A DNA stretch of 46,495 nucleotides from a virus: the IMG/VR virus record IMGVR_UViG_3300006033_000007, positions 1-46,495 of that record; one strand, 5' to 3'. Positions 38,621-45,563 of this stretch are shown here, piece after piece; the stretch's first letter is position 1; every line of letters starts with the position of its first letter. A model generated the notes under the pieces. That model ran no database searches and had not been told where the DNA came from. It saw only the letters and a program-made list of their open reading frames with translations. Made by a program: the position numbers and the translations under genes.

Positions 38621-39217
38621 TTATTCCTCTGCTGATATGCTGAACTCGAAAATACCATTCTCGGTGCCGATTGTCTTTTCGTCGTCCACGCGAGTCGTGA
38701 AATCATCGTAATAGTTGTCGCCGTCTGGCGTCAAAACCCTTTCTTTTCTATACCATACGAAGCATGGGAAAGACAGGGTGAAACGATTTAGCTGGCTTCC
38801 GCCCTCGGCGATCGCTGAGTTTACGAAGGTCAAAGGCTGCGGGAAAATCTTGAAATAATTGGCTTCTTGCGCCTGCTGGCTTCTTATGCTGCGGAGGGCT
38901 GCAATAACCTCCCAGCGCCGGATAATCGCTGAGTTTGACCGTGACAAAACGTCGATTTGGATGTTCTCGCGCAGCTGAACGCTTGTGACTTCAATCTGCT
39001 GAGTGACCGGATCAGGCCCCGCCGTGACTCTTTCAATCATTTCTGATTTGCTGGCAATGAATGAGGAGTCGACCGTTCCGACGATAATGTAAAGGTCTTC
39101 GTCGTTTGGGATTTTTCGGTTCTGGTCTCTGACCCATATATTCCTGGCTGCATCGATCGACATTTCTGCCGCGATGACCCCAATCAATATCTGCTCGGCC
39201 AATCGATTGTCGATCAT
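38621..39217 (-). CDS. Tail terminator / neck protein
   Basis: I chose ATG 39217 (MIDNRLAEQILIGVIAAEMS), which overlaps the upstream gene as ATGA, over a longer reading from 39373. The 198-residue product has ENIQIDVLSRSNSAIIRRWE (about 96-115) and YFKIFPQPLTFVNSAIAEGG. The segment order just before the sheath gene suggests the tail terminator that caps the tube. Exact family not confirmed. Confidence 0.65.
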   Translation of the reverse strand: MIDNRLAEQILIGVIAAEMSIDAARNIWVRDQNRKIPNDEDLYIIVGTVDSSFIASKSEMIERVTAGPDPVTQQIEVTSVQLRENIQIDVLSRSNSAIIRRWEVIAALRSIRSQQAQEANYFKIFPQPLTFVNSAIAEGGSQLNRFTLSFPCFVWYRKERVLTPDGDNYYDDFTTRVDDEKTIGTENGIFEFSISAEE

Positions 39218-39582
39218 TCCTGATAATCCAGAACCAGGTGGTACTCGCTGTAATTGTTCAGGGTGTAATCCTTCACAGCCATAATTTTGTATTTTAGGCC
39301 GCCGTACATGACCCGGTCGTTCGTGGCAAACAGGAGAACGCTGCCCTCGATGTGCAGATCGATCCACTCCCATGAACGCTGGCCGTCCGGCTTCAGGGCG
39401 ATTTCTTCTGGGGATAATGGCTGCCAGGTGCCGAAAACATTCAGATCGGTCGTGGTGTCTGTTACAAAGCCGTCCGTAATTGTTTGGGTGACCAGCTTCA
39501 GAATAAGATTTGTGGTCCAGCCTTCAAAGGCGGCGCTCATCTGGGGCATTCCCGAAATCTGATTGAGGGGCTTAGGCGGCAT
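39214..39582 (-). CDS. Head-tail connector / head closure-like protein
   Basis: This 122-residue product runs from ATG 39582 (MPPKPLNQISG); a TTG one codon earlier is not needed. It contains GTWQPLSPEEIALKPDGQRS (about 51-70) and MYGGLKYKIMAVKDYTLNN, a small beta-barrel-like pattern as in head closure proteins. It lies between the virion morphogenesis protein and the tail terminator. Confidence 0.65.
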   Translation of the reverse strand: MPPKPLNQISGMPQMSAAFEGWTTNLILKLVTQTITDGFVTDTTTDLNVFGTWQPLSPEEIALKPDGQRSWEWIDLHIEGSVLLFATNDRVMYGGLKYKIMAVKDYTLNNYSEYHLVLDYQE

Positions 39583-40064
39583 CAAATTTCATTCCTCTTT
39601 ACAACATCTGACGTGATTGCGCGTTGGAGTTCCCGCTCGTTAATAAGTATTGCGCTGCTTCCCTTAGCCTTCTTCGTTGCCTCTTTGATATCTTTCCATT
39701 GACCAAAACCGCCAGAAGAAAAGGCCTCGGAAATAATTTCCTCTGCTTTGACTCCCAGTAAGGCATGAGCTTTTTTAAAGTCACCGACCTCCATCGCTGT
39801 TTTCATCGAACTTGTATCAAAAACTTTCATCAGGTCTTTTTTCTTAAGATCAAGTGGCATACGAAGGAAAGACCTAGCCTCAATATTTGCGCTCAAGCTG
39901 CCAAGCTCGTGAATAATCCCGATGTCGGCGTTTCCCATGTCGTCATCGTCATCTCTGGCATTTGTTGACCCTAAAATTCCGACTTTTGTCACATATGTTT
40001 TACCCAGTTGTTCGACCATACTGTGCAATCCATCAAGGTTCATGGTGATTTTGGTTTGCTTCAT
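39582..40064 (-). CDS. Phage virion morphogenesis / neck protein
   Basis: This 160-residue protein contains KVGILGSTNARDD, IGIIHELGSLSANIEARSFL (about 48-67) and a C-terminal AILINERELQRAITSDVV. This matches the gpG-like/HK97 gp10-like tail-completion family. It helps head-tail joining. Start and stop overlap neighbours. Confidence 0.75.
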   Translation of the reverse strand: MKQTKITMNLDGLHSMVEQLGKTYVTKVGILGSTNARDDDDDMGNADIGIIHELGSLSANIEARSFLRMPLDLKKKDLMKVFDTSSMKTAMEVGDFKKAHALLGVKAEEIISEAFSSGGFGQWKDIKEATKKAKGSSAILINERELQRAITSDVVKRNEI

Positions 40065-40636
40065 GGGTGCGTCATTCCCGCGACTGCGCCGACATTACCG
40101 ACCAGCTGGGGAAGGACAAGAGACAGATACTTCAGCCCATACGGCGATTGTGTGTAAATCTGATAAATCGGGTTGTCGATAAAGGCCTGCGGGATCGCAT
40201 AGGACTCCGAAACATTGCCGACAGACTTTGCCGACACGGTAAAATTTGCACCCGCAGCGATACCGCGCAGGGCCGCGCGCAGATCATGAACAAGATACAT
40301 GGCGCTGAGATACAGGTATCCAATCCGGATCTGAGCATCGGTGCCAAACAGGTCTTGGTTAAGGTTGATTTCGGCCTCGCCAAAGGCCTTATCGATGTCT
40401 TCGTCCAAGACGTAATTGTCGATGTCGTCGGAGACCAGAACCCACGGACCCGGATCTGTCGTCGGCGGGACATCAGTTACCCCGTTCTCCGTGCAGTCGT
40501 AAAACAATTCGGTGTCAGGATAATAAACCCTGGCACCGATATTGTAGAGCTTTGTGTCTGAATATACAGGAAGGTATGGGAAATCGCGGCGGAAATACGC
40601 TTTAAAGTCTGCGACTGTAATCGTACTTAGATCCAC
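40061..40636 (-). CDS. DUF4054-like head-tail connector
   Basis: This 191-residue protein has ITVADFKAYFRRDFPYLPVY (about 6-25), EDIDKAFGEAEINLNQDLFG (about 79-98), then IRIGYLYLSAMYLVHDLRAA, and C-terminal SPYGLKYLSLVLPQLVG. These are DUF4054 connector hallmarks. It probably forms the first ring below the portal. It overlaps the morphogenesis gene as ATGA. Confidence 0.78.
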   Translation of the reverse strand: MDLSTITVADFKAYFRRDFPYLPVYSDTKLYNIGARVYYPDTELFYDCTENGVTDVPPTTDPGPWVLVSDDIDNYVLDEDIDKAFGEAEINLNQDLFGTDAQIRIGYLYLSAMYLVHDLRAALRGIAAGANFTVSAKSVGNVSESYAIPQAFIDNPIYQIYTQSPYGLKYLSLVLPQLVGNVGAVAGMTHP

Positions 40637-40658
40637 TGCGATCTCCCATCATTGGCTT

Positions 40659-41033
40659 TTATTCGGACGTTTCATCGGTGCCATCGGACTCGCCCTTGGC
40701 TGCAAGATACAGCTCGATCAGGCGGTCTTTATTGGCATCGGTTTCAAAGGCAATTCCCTCGTCGACCAGAAGCTGCTGAAGCTGATCTTTTTTCAGCTTT
40801 TTCAGCTCCGTGGCTGAGGACGTTTCGTCGGTGCCATCGCCGCCGTCTTCGGTTTCCTGATCTTCAGGACCCTCGACAACATCGTCGTTATGGCGGACTA
40901 CTTCGCCCTGGTAGAGGGAAAGCAAACGCTCGGCCAGCTCCGCAGAAAACGTCTTGTGACCCTTCGGTTCAAGATCGCCTTCAGCAGTGATGATTTTGCG
41001 TTCGCCTTTATTAAACAGATTGATTTTAGTCAA
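40659..41033 (-). CDS. Small head protein with SAP/HeH-like C-terminal motif, TTG start
   Basis: TTG at 41033 lies eight bases after a strong AAGGAGG, so it is chosen over a start at 41096 that would overlap the capsid gene. The 124-residue product (MTKINLFNKGERK...) ends with KKLKKDQLQQLLVDEGIAFE and NKDRLIELYL, a SAP/HeH-like helix pair often seen in proteins that contact nucleic acid. An acidic middle (EDQETEDGGDGTDE) precedes it. Directly follows the major capsid gene. Confidence 0.65.
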   Translation of the reverse strand: MTKINLFNKGERKIITAEGDLEPKGHKTFSAELAERLLSLYQGEVVRHNDDVVEGPEDQETEDGGDGTDETSSATELKKLKKDQLQQLLVDEGIAFETDANKDRLIELYLAAKGESDGTDETSE

Positions 41034-41046
41034 TTTCAGGGCCTCC

Positions 41047-42120
41047 TTACGACCAGTCGAAGTACAGCGTTTCAGCGGGACGGTAAGCCACGACACCGCT
41101 GTACTGGCCGTAGCCTACGTTCTGGAACGAGAAGCCATTCAGCGTGTTCTGCATCGTGTTGGTATAGTCCACGGGCAGATCCATGCGGATGCTGTCTTCA
41201 TCGTAATTGGTCAGGACGTAACGGTTTTTGTTCAGACCTGTGATGGAAGCGTTTACGGATTTGATCGCGTAAGCGCATGGCAGAATCTTGAAATTCGGAT
41301 TCTGTGTCATCAGGCGCAGGCCTTCCAGCAGGCGCTCCAGGCGTGATTTCAGCGGGTAGGTCTCGTCAACAGACGATGCCAGACCGTTGTAATCGTCTTC
41401 CGGGATGTAGAAGGCTGTAGGCATTGCCGTGCGACTTGCGTTTGCACGATATGCTTCCAGAAGTCCGGCCAGAAGGGCTTGGAACTCTGCCGCGTTCATC
41501 GAAGAGATTTTCTTCGTGATCAGAGCAGTGTTGGAGTTTACGTTTGCCAAGGTCAGAAGACCTTTGACACCCGGAACCACCGTGGAACCCCAGAACGCTA
41601 CTTGCTGCAGGCCCAGGGACCAGTTGCGGTAGCGCGCCTTCTCCATGGAGGAAACCAGATCCCAGTTACCCGAGCGGGAAGCCTGCATCAGGTCAATGAT
41701 GCTGTAGGTGATTTCCTTCGCCCAGTTCACGACCGGGGTGTAGACGGCGTCAACGGCTGTGCTGACGGAGGCCAGTTTCGCATGGCTGGTTCCGGTATTC
41801 AGCACACCTGTCTCGAAGTCATCCGCAACGTCAAAGCTGCGGTATTTGACCAGCTGGGACGACCATGCGCCTTCACCGACCACGACCGGAACATAGTTTG
41901 CGAAGTTTACCTCGTAGAACTTCTGCTCCGTTACCGACTTGATCAGCTGTGTAAGGCTGGTGATGTCGATATCGTATGCCAGGGCGTTGTGCTTTTCAAA
42001 GCCGGGGAGACCGGGCTTCATGTTTTCGTACTGACGCTGGAGATTGCGCGCAAGGAACGCTTCCTGGCTTGTCAGCATAACCGGGCTGCCCTTGCTGTTG
42101 AGAACTTCAAATTTAGACAT
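41047..42120 (-). CDS. Major capsid protein (DUF2184-type)
   Basis: This 357-residue protein resembles the DUF2184 capsid family: SLTQLIKSVTEQKFYEVNFA, VVNWAKEITYSIIDLMQAS and SRLERLLEGLRLM. I chose ATG 42120 (MSKFEVLNSKGSP), with GAAAGGAAC upstream, over ATG 42138. It follows scaffold/protease and decoration genes as normal for this group. It builds the icosahedral shell. Confidence 0.88.
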   Translation of the reverse strand: MSKFEVLNSKGSPVMLTSQEAFLARNLQRQYENMKPGLPGFEKHNALAYDIDITSLTQLIKSVTEQKFYEVNFANYVPVVVGEGAWSSQLVKYRSFDVADDFETGVLNTGTSHAKLASVSTAVDAVYTPVVNWAKEITYSIIDLMQASRSGNWDLVSSMEKARYRNWSLGLQQVAFWGSTVVPGVKGLLTLANVNSNTALITKKISSMNAAEFQALLAGLLEAYRANASRTAMPTAFYIPEDDYNGLASSVDETYPLKSRLERLLEGLRLMTQNPNFKILPCAYAIKSVNASITGLNKNRYVLTNYDEDSIRMDLPVDYTNTMQNTLNGFSFQNVGYGQYSGVVAYRPAETLYFDWS

Positions 42121-42152
42121 GTTTTTTGTTCCTTTCACAGATTGGGACCGGA

Positions 42153-42614
42153 TTAAGCCGGGGCCGCTGCCGGGTTGATGATAACGCGGATGATATCGCC
42201 ATCAGCAGCAGCCTTATCCAGAGCCTGACCGGAAATCGTGTCAGTGGTCGCTTGCGTGATGACTTTACCTGTTGCCACCTGGTACGAAACGTTCGCGCCA
42301 CGGGCAATCGCTGCGCCAGCAGTCAAGAACATGACGGTACCAGCACGAGCGACTTCCAGACGAGCATCTGCCGGGAAATCAGCGTCTTTCAGGTTTCGAA
42401 CGACGAAGCCCCATGCAATCTCGGTGTCTGCATCGCAGGCCTCGACGGCAGGGATTGGGGTGTAGCTGTCAACCAGCTTCACAGATTGGCCCGGTACCAG
42501 GGCGGTTGCTTCTCCTGCTTTATGAACGCAGGAAATCACGTTGTTCAGGCCAGTTTGAAGGTCGAGATAGCCGACTTCAGGGGTCTGGGAGAACTGGTTG
42601 GGATTCAATACCAT
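42153..42614 (-). CDS. Head decoration/cement-like protein
   Basis: This 153-residue beta-rich protein contains QTPEVGYLDLQTGLNNVISC and ARAGTVMFLTAGAAIARGAN, then SYQVATGKVITQATTD, a pattern of capsid-stabilising or structural proteins that precede the major capsid gene. Not enzymatic. It has a conventional GGAAAGGAACC-type ribosome binding region upstream. Confidence 0.7.
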   Translation of the reverse strand: MVLNPNQFSQTPEVGYLDLQTGLNNVISCVHKAGEATALVPGQSVKLVDSYTPIPAVEACDADTEIAWGFVVRNLKDADFPADARLEVARAGTVMFLTAGAAIARGANVSYQVATGKVITQATTDTISGQALDKAAADGDIIRVIINPAAAPA

Positions 42615-42645
42615 GGTTTAGGTTCCTTTCCTCTTGCCTTGGATA

Positions 42646-43143
42646 TTAGTGGGTTGTGCCGTAGCGGGACTGGCCGCGCTGCAGCTTTGTGGCGTTGTTT
42701 TCGATGCGATGTTTCTTGCCTACGCCAGTTTTTTTGTTGGCATTGGAAAGCTCTTTGAAGTGATCGACGTCACCGAGCGAATTGTCTTTTTCATCCTTTT
42801 CGCCGTCTTCGTTGTCCTTCTCTTCTTTGTCGGATTCATTATCCATTTCGTCGTCTTCATCCGCCTCGTTGTCCTTCTCTTCCTTTTCATCGTCAGAGTT
42901 TTTCTTGGCGTTCAGCTTTTCGACGGCGTTGACCAGCTCTTCCAAGGTCATTTCTTTGCTGCCGACCTTGATTTTTGCCTGTCCTTTTTTCTTCTCGTCT
43001 TCGGCCTTCATGGAAGCCTCAACGGCGTTTACCATTTCCTGGACGGTCATTTCCACGACTTCGCCCTTGGCGTTTGTCATTTCGACGAGGGTGTCCGCGT
43101 CAACCGTGCTGACTTCCTCTTTCTTGGTCTTGAACAATTTCAT
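42646..43143 (-). CDS. Possible separate scaffold from an internal start
   Basis: ATG 43143 (MKLFKTKKEEVSTVDA) is preceded by AGAAAGGCTACATC, with AAAGG at suitable spacing. The product would be the 165-residue charged scaffold half of the upstream gene, as lambda Nu3 is made within the C protease gene. Support is by motif and arrangement only. Confidence 0.5.
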   Translation of the reverse strand: MKLFKTKKEEVSTVDADTLVEMTNAKGEVVEMTVQEMVNAVEASMKAEDEKKKGQAKIKVGSKEMTLEELVNAVEKLNAKKNSDDEKEEKDNEADEDDEMDNESDKEEKDNEDGEKDEKDNSLGDVDHFKELSNANKKTGVGKKHRIENNATKLQRGQSRYGTTH

Positions 43144-43698
43144 GATGTAGCCTTTCTTTTCAGTTTTGCTGTTGCGAAGTTCGTTCAGTTGTTCGCGGTT
43201 TCTTTCCTGGTAAATCTTAAACTCATCGGGGGTCATTACACAAGCGGCCTCGTACCGGGGGTTCGGGACCAGGGCCAGATGGGTAAATTTGGCGTTTACG
43301 ATCTGGCGATCGAAGGGAAGGTTGTTGTGCAGGCCACCCTCTCCAAACTCCAAGGGGACGTAAGCATTCGATACTGCCCAGCCTTCTCCGATCGCTGCCA
43401 GGGCATCGTCATTGACCAGGACCATTTTGGACCATAGCCAGCCGTCCAGCTCGTTGTAGAAGGTTTCGGTAACATAGCCGTGAGCGGTTTCCTGCAGGGT
43501 GCGGACGCGCTCTTCCTCTGTTCGATTGTCGTGAAGGACGTAGATCGGCTTTCCGTCAAAGGTGGGGGCCATACGCTTCATGGTATCTGCGTTGACCAGG
43601 ACTGTTTCATCCTCATAGCCACACAGACCCGGCACCATATGGCGCGCGTAATAAATCTTTCCGTACTGACTAGCGTTCGAAATTTCAGTGCCTGACAT
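42646..43698 (-). CDS. DUF2213-like prohead protease/scaffold fusion
   Basis: This 350-residue protein's N-terminal about 180 residues have DTMKRMAPTFDGKPIYVLHD, ETAHGYVTETFYNELDGWLW and FTHLALVPNPRYEAACV, a DUF2213-type head maturation protease domain. The C-terminus is extremely acidic and Lys-rich (about 255-310), as scaffolds are. An internal start at 43143 could yield the scaffold alone. It lies between the MuF-type and decoration genes. Confidence 0.8.
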   Translation of the reverse strand: MSGTEISNASQYGKIYYARHMVPGLCGYEDETVLVNADTMKRMAPTFDGKPIYVLHDNRTEEERVRTLQETAHGYVTETFYNELDGWLWSKMVLVNDDALAAIGEGWAVSNAYVPLEFGEGGLHNNLPFDRQIVNAKFTHLALVPNPRYEAACVMTPDEFKIYQERNREQLNELRNSKTEKKGYIMKLFKTKKEEVSTVDADTLVEMTNAKGEVVEMTVQEMVNAVEASMKAEDEKKKGQAKIKVGSKEMTLEELVNAVEKLNAKKNSDDEKEEKDNEADEDDEMDNESDKEEKDNEDGEKDEKDNSLGDVDHFKELSNANKKTGVGKKHRIENNATKLQRGQSRYGTTH

Positions 43699-43725
43699 GC
43701 GGAAAAGCCCCTTACACCCCCAGAG

Positions 43726-43752
43726 AGTATATTAAAAATTTAATTTCCACAA
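43726..43752 (-). promoter_or_regulatory. Weak promoter candidate before scaffold/protease
   Basis: On the minus strand TTGTGG (43747-43752) and TATACT (43726-43731) lie 15 bases apart in an A+T-rich patch. The spacing is short of the optimal 17, so confidence is low. Confidence 0.25.
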
Positions 43753-43766
43753 GGACGGGGGTCTCG

Positions 43767-43796
43767 GACCATTTTCGTGAGTCGGTGAAAATGGTC
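43767..43796. other. Perfect 10-bp hairpin at end of MuF-type gene
   Basis: GACCATTTTC (43767-43776) and GAAAATGGTC (43787-43796) flank a 10-base loop and overlap the MuF-type stop. No T-run follows on either strand, so it is not a simple terminator. It could stabilise or process the late mRNA. Confidence 0.7.
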
Positions 43797-45201
43797 AGTT
43801 GAACAGCGCAATCGGGATGCAGCGGCAGCCGTAATCCTCTCCAGGGTGGCATCGACGGCCTGTTTTAAGATCGACCACCGGAGGCTCCGACCAGGAAAAG
43901 ATTTCACCTTCCAATGCCTTATGATCCGGCCTTTCTCGCTCGTCCATTGCGCCTGACCATCGATAGCCGAAGCTGCCAATCTCCTGAAAGCGGTTCTGAT
44001 TATACTTTGACACGAGCAGGCTGGTTTCTTGGCGCGCCAGGAATTTCGCTTTATTTTTGGAAACCCCATAATTGTGCTGGATGGCCTGAACCATTGATGA
44101 TGCGCGCCGTCCGGCGAAAGCATTGTCCTGGACTTGCTGGCGAAGAGCCAAGATGTCCTCGGCTGCCCATTTCTTGATGTAAAGATCCAGATTATTAGAC
44201 CAGTCAGCAGACAGTGCCGCCACGGTGCCGGGGGTCAGATTTGGCGGAATCGTTATCGATTTGACGGCCTTTTTAAATTCCTTATCCAGCGCTTCGATCT
44301 CTATTCCGAACAGCTGCCGCACCCTGGAGAGCCTGTCGATTTTCCCGATATCGATATTATCCAGGGCGTTTATGACGCGCTTGCGAAGGGCGGTATATTG
44401 CATTTCAGACGTGGCCAGCGAGACTGAAATATGGGCAGGGAGGACGCCTGCGTATGACCATGTCTTTGACTTTGGATTGAACGTGGCCCCCATGGATTTA
44501 AGATCCCGGCTTATGGCTGCGGTGAAATTTCCCTTAAAAATACCATTCTCAAGATAAACCGTCCCATTGACGATGGCCCGGTCGAGCGCATCGCCCTGGG
44601 CATTAATCAGCTCGGTAATCTTATGCCTCCAGGACGAGACCAGCTTCTCATGAATTTCATCGCCAAGGATGATCAGGCCTGGATACGGAGTGATTTTTGT
44701 TACATCGACGTCTTTTGCATCGTATGTCAGGGTGATATGAGGCTGATAGCTGTCGTAATCCCAGGATGCGCCATGCTTTTCGATCAATTCCAACCACCGG
44801 GTCTGAAGAACAGAGGATTGGAACATCAGAACCACAGCACCCTTGTCTCCCAGCCGGGTAACAAGGCGCCCGGATTTCTGGCTTATAGCGATCGTTCCTT
44901 TTGCCTTTTCTATGTCTTTTGCCTCGACACCAGCCCGAGAATGGCAAATTGTAACGTGCAGATCTTCAGCCTTCAGGGTTGATTTAATCCCCTGGGATCT
45001 TGCCCATTCAATAATCTGGTCAGCATTGACGATCGGCCTGCGGATATACAGTGGGGCTTTGGCGTTCTTTATTTCGGCTTTGGGTACCTGGAGAGCCGCC
45101 ACCAGTGGCTTGTAAATCACTTCCCAATAGATGCGATTAATTTCCCGTTCCAGGGCGCGGTAGTCTTTATCCCGGACGGGAAGGGCCTTGATCGCCTTCA
45201 T
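43795..45201 (-). CDS. MuF-type minor head protein with N-terminal Acb1-like 2H phosphoesterase domain
   Basis: In this 468-residue protein, residues about 50-195 (bases about 44617-45054) form a 2H phosphoesterase domain. LHVTICHS gives H82-V-T84, QPHITLTY gives H155-I-T157, and GLIILGDEIHEKL follows. These match Acb1, the T4-like anti-CBASS enzyme that cleaves cyclic oligonucleotide signals; its two H-x-T motifs are spaced similarly. Residues about 205-265 contain FKGNFTAAISRDLKSMGATF, and about 385-465 form the MuF/SPP1 gp7 domain: RQETSLLVSKYNQNRFQEIG, then AMDERERPDHKALEG and CHPGEDYGCRCIP. MuF proteins are minor capsid components, some of which are ejected with DNA. The fusion would place the enzyme in the virion. 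Substrate is inferred from family only. Confidence 0.85.
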   Translation of the reverse strand: MKAIKALPVRDKDYRALEREINRIYWEVIYKPLVAALQVPKAEIKNAKAPLYIRRPIVNADQIIEWARSQGIKSTLKAEDLHVTICHSRAGVEAKDIEKAKGTIAISQKSGRLVTRLGDKGAVVLMFQSSVLQTRWLELIEKHGASWDYDSYQPHITLTYDAKDVDVTKITPYPGLIILGDEIHEKLVSSWRHKITELINAQGDALDRAIVNGTVYLENGIFKGNFTAAISRDLKSMGATFNPKSKTWSYAGVLPAHISVSLATSEMQYTALRKRVINALDNIDIGKIDRLSRVRQLFGIEIEALDKEFKKAVKSITIPPNLTPGTVAALSADWSNNLDLYIKKWAAEDILALRQQVQDNAFAGRRASSMVQAIQHNYGVSKNKAKFLARQETSLLVSKYNQNRFQEIGSFGYRWSGAMDERERPDHKALEGEIFSWSEPPVVDLKTGRRCHPGEDYGCRCIPIALFN

Positions 45202-45560
45202 AGGATCTCCAGCAGAATGATTTCGATTTCCTCATCGTAATAATTCACCGCTGGCTTCGCAATCGTCTTCTGTGCGGCCACCATTTTCGGAACCGGGGAT
45301 GGCGCTGGATCTTCGACGTACCTGATCCTGGGGGCGCGCCGTTCCCGTTTCACTTCCTGGAAAAAGCTTTTCTTCAGCTCTTCCAGTTTCCGTAGGTATT
45401 CCTGGGTAACATAAAGGCCGCGTTTGGGGGGTGCTGGTTCAGATGGAGCATTGAGGCCCCCCAGCCAAAATCCCAACACTCCCCTAAATCCCGGCTTCGG
45501 TCGGGGAAATGAGAGTCCCCCGATCCATTTTCCTATAAGGGATCTAAATCCGCCTGCCAT
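45198..45560 (-). CDS. Hypothetical protein before MuF-type gene, 120 residues
   Basis: The N-terminus has two Gly/Trp repeats, FRSLIGKWIGGLSFP and FRGVLGFWLGGLN. A Pro/Lys middle and an acidic end (NYYDEEIEIILLEIL) follow. It lies between fibre-like and MuF-type genes. No family with known function was recognised. Its stop overlaps the MuF-type start (ATGA). Confidence 0.55.
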   Translation of the reverse strand: MAGGFRSLIGKWIGGLSFPRPKPGFRGVLGFWLGGLNAPSEPAPPKRGLYVTQEYLRKLEELKKSFFQEVKRERRAPRIRYVEDPAPSPVPKMVAAQKTIAKPAVNYYDEEIEIILLEIL

Positions 45561-45563
45561 TTT

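Noticed and set aside
42634-43437. Long plus-strand frame rich in Phe/Val opposite the scaffold gene
   Set aside because: It is the reverse-strand image of the acidic Glu/Asp/Lys scaffold and not a membrane protein gene.
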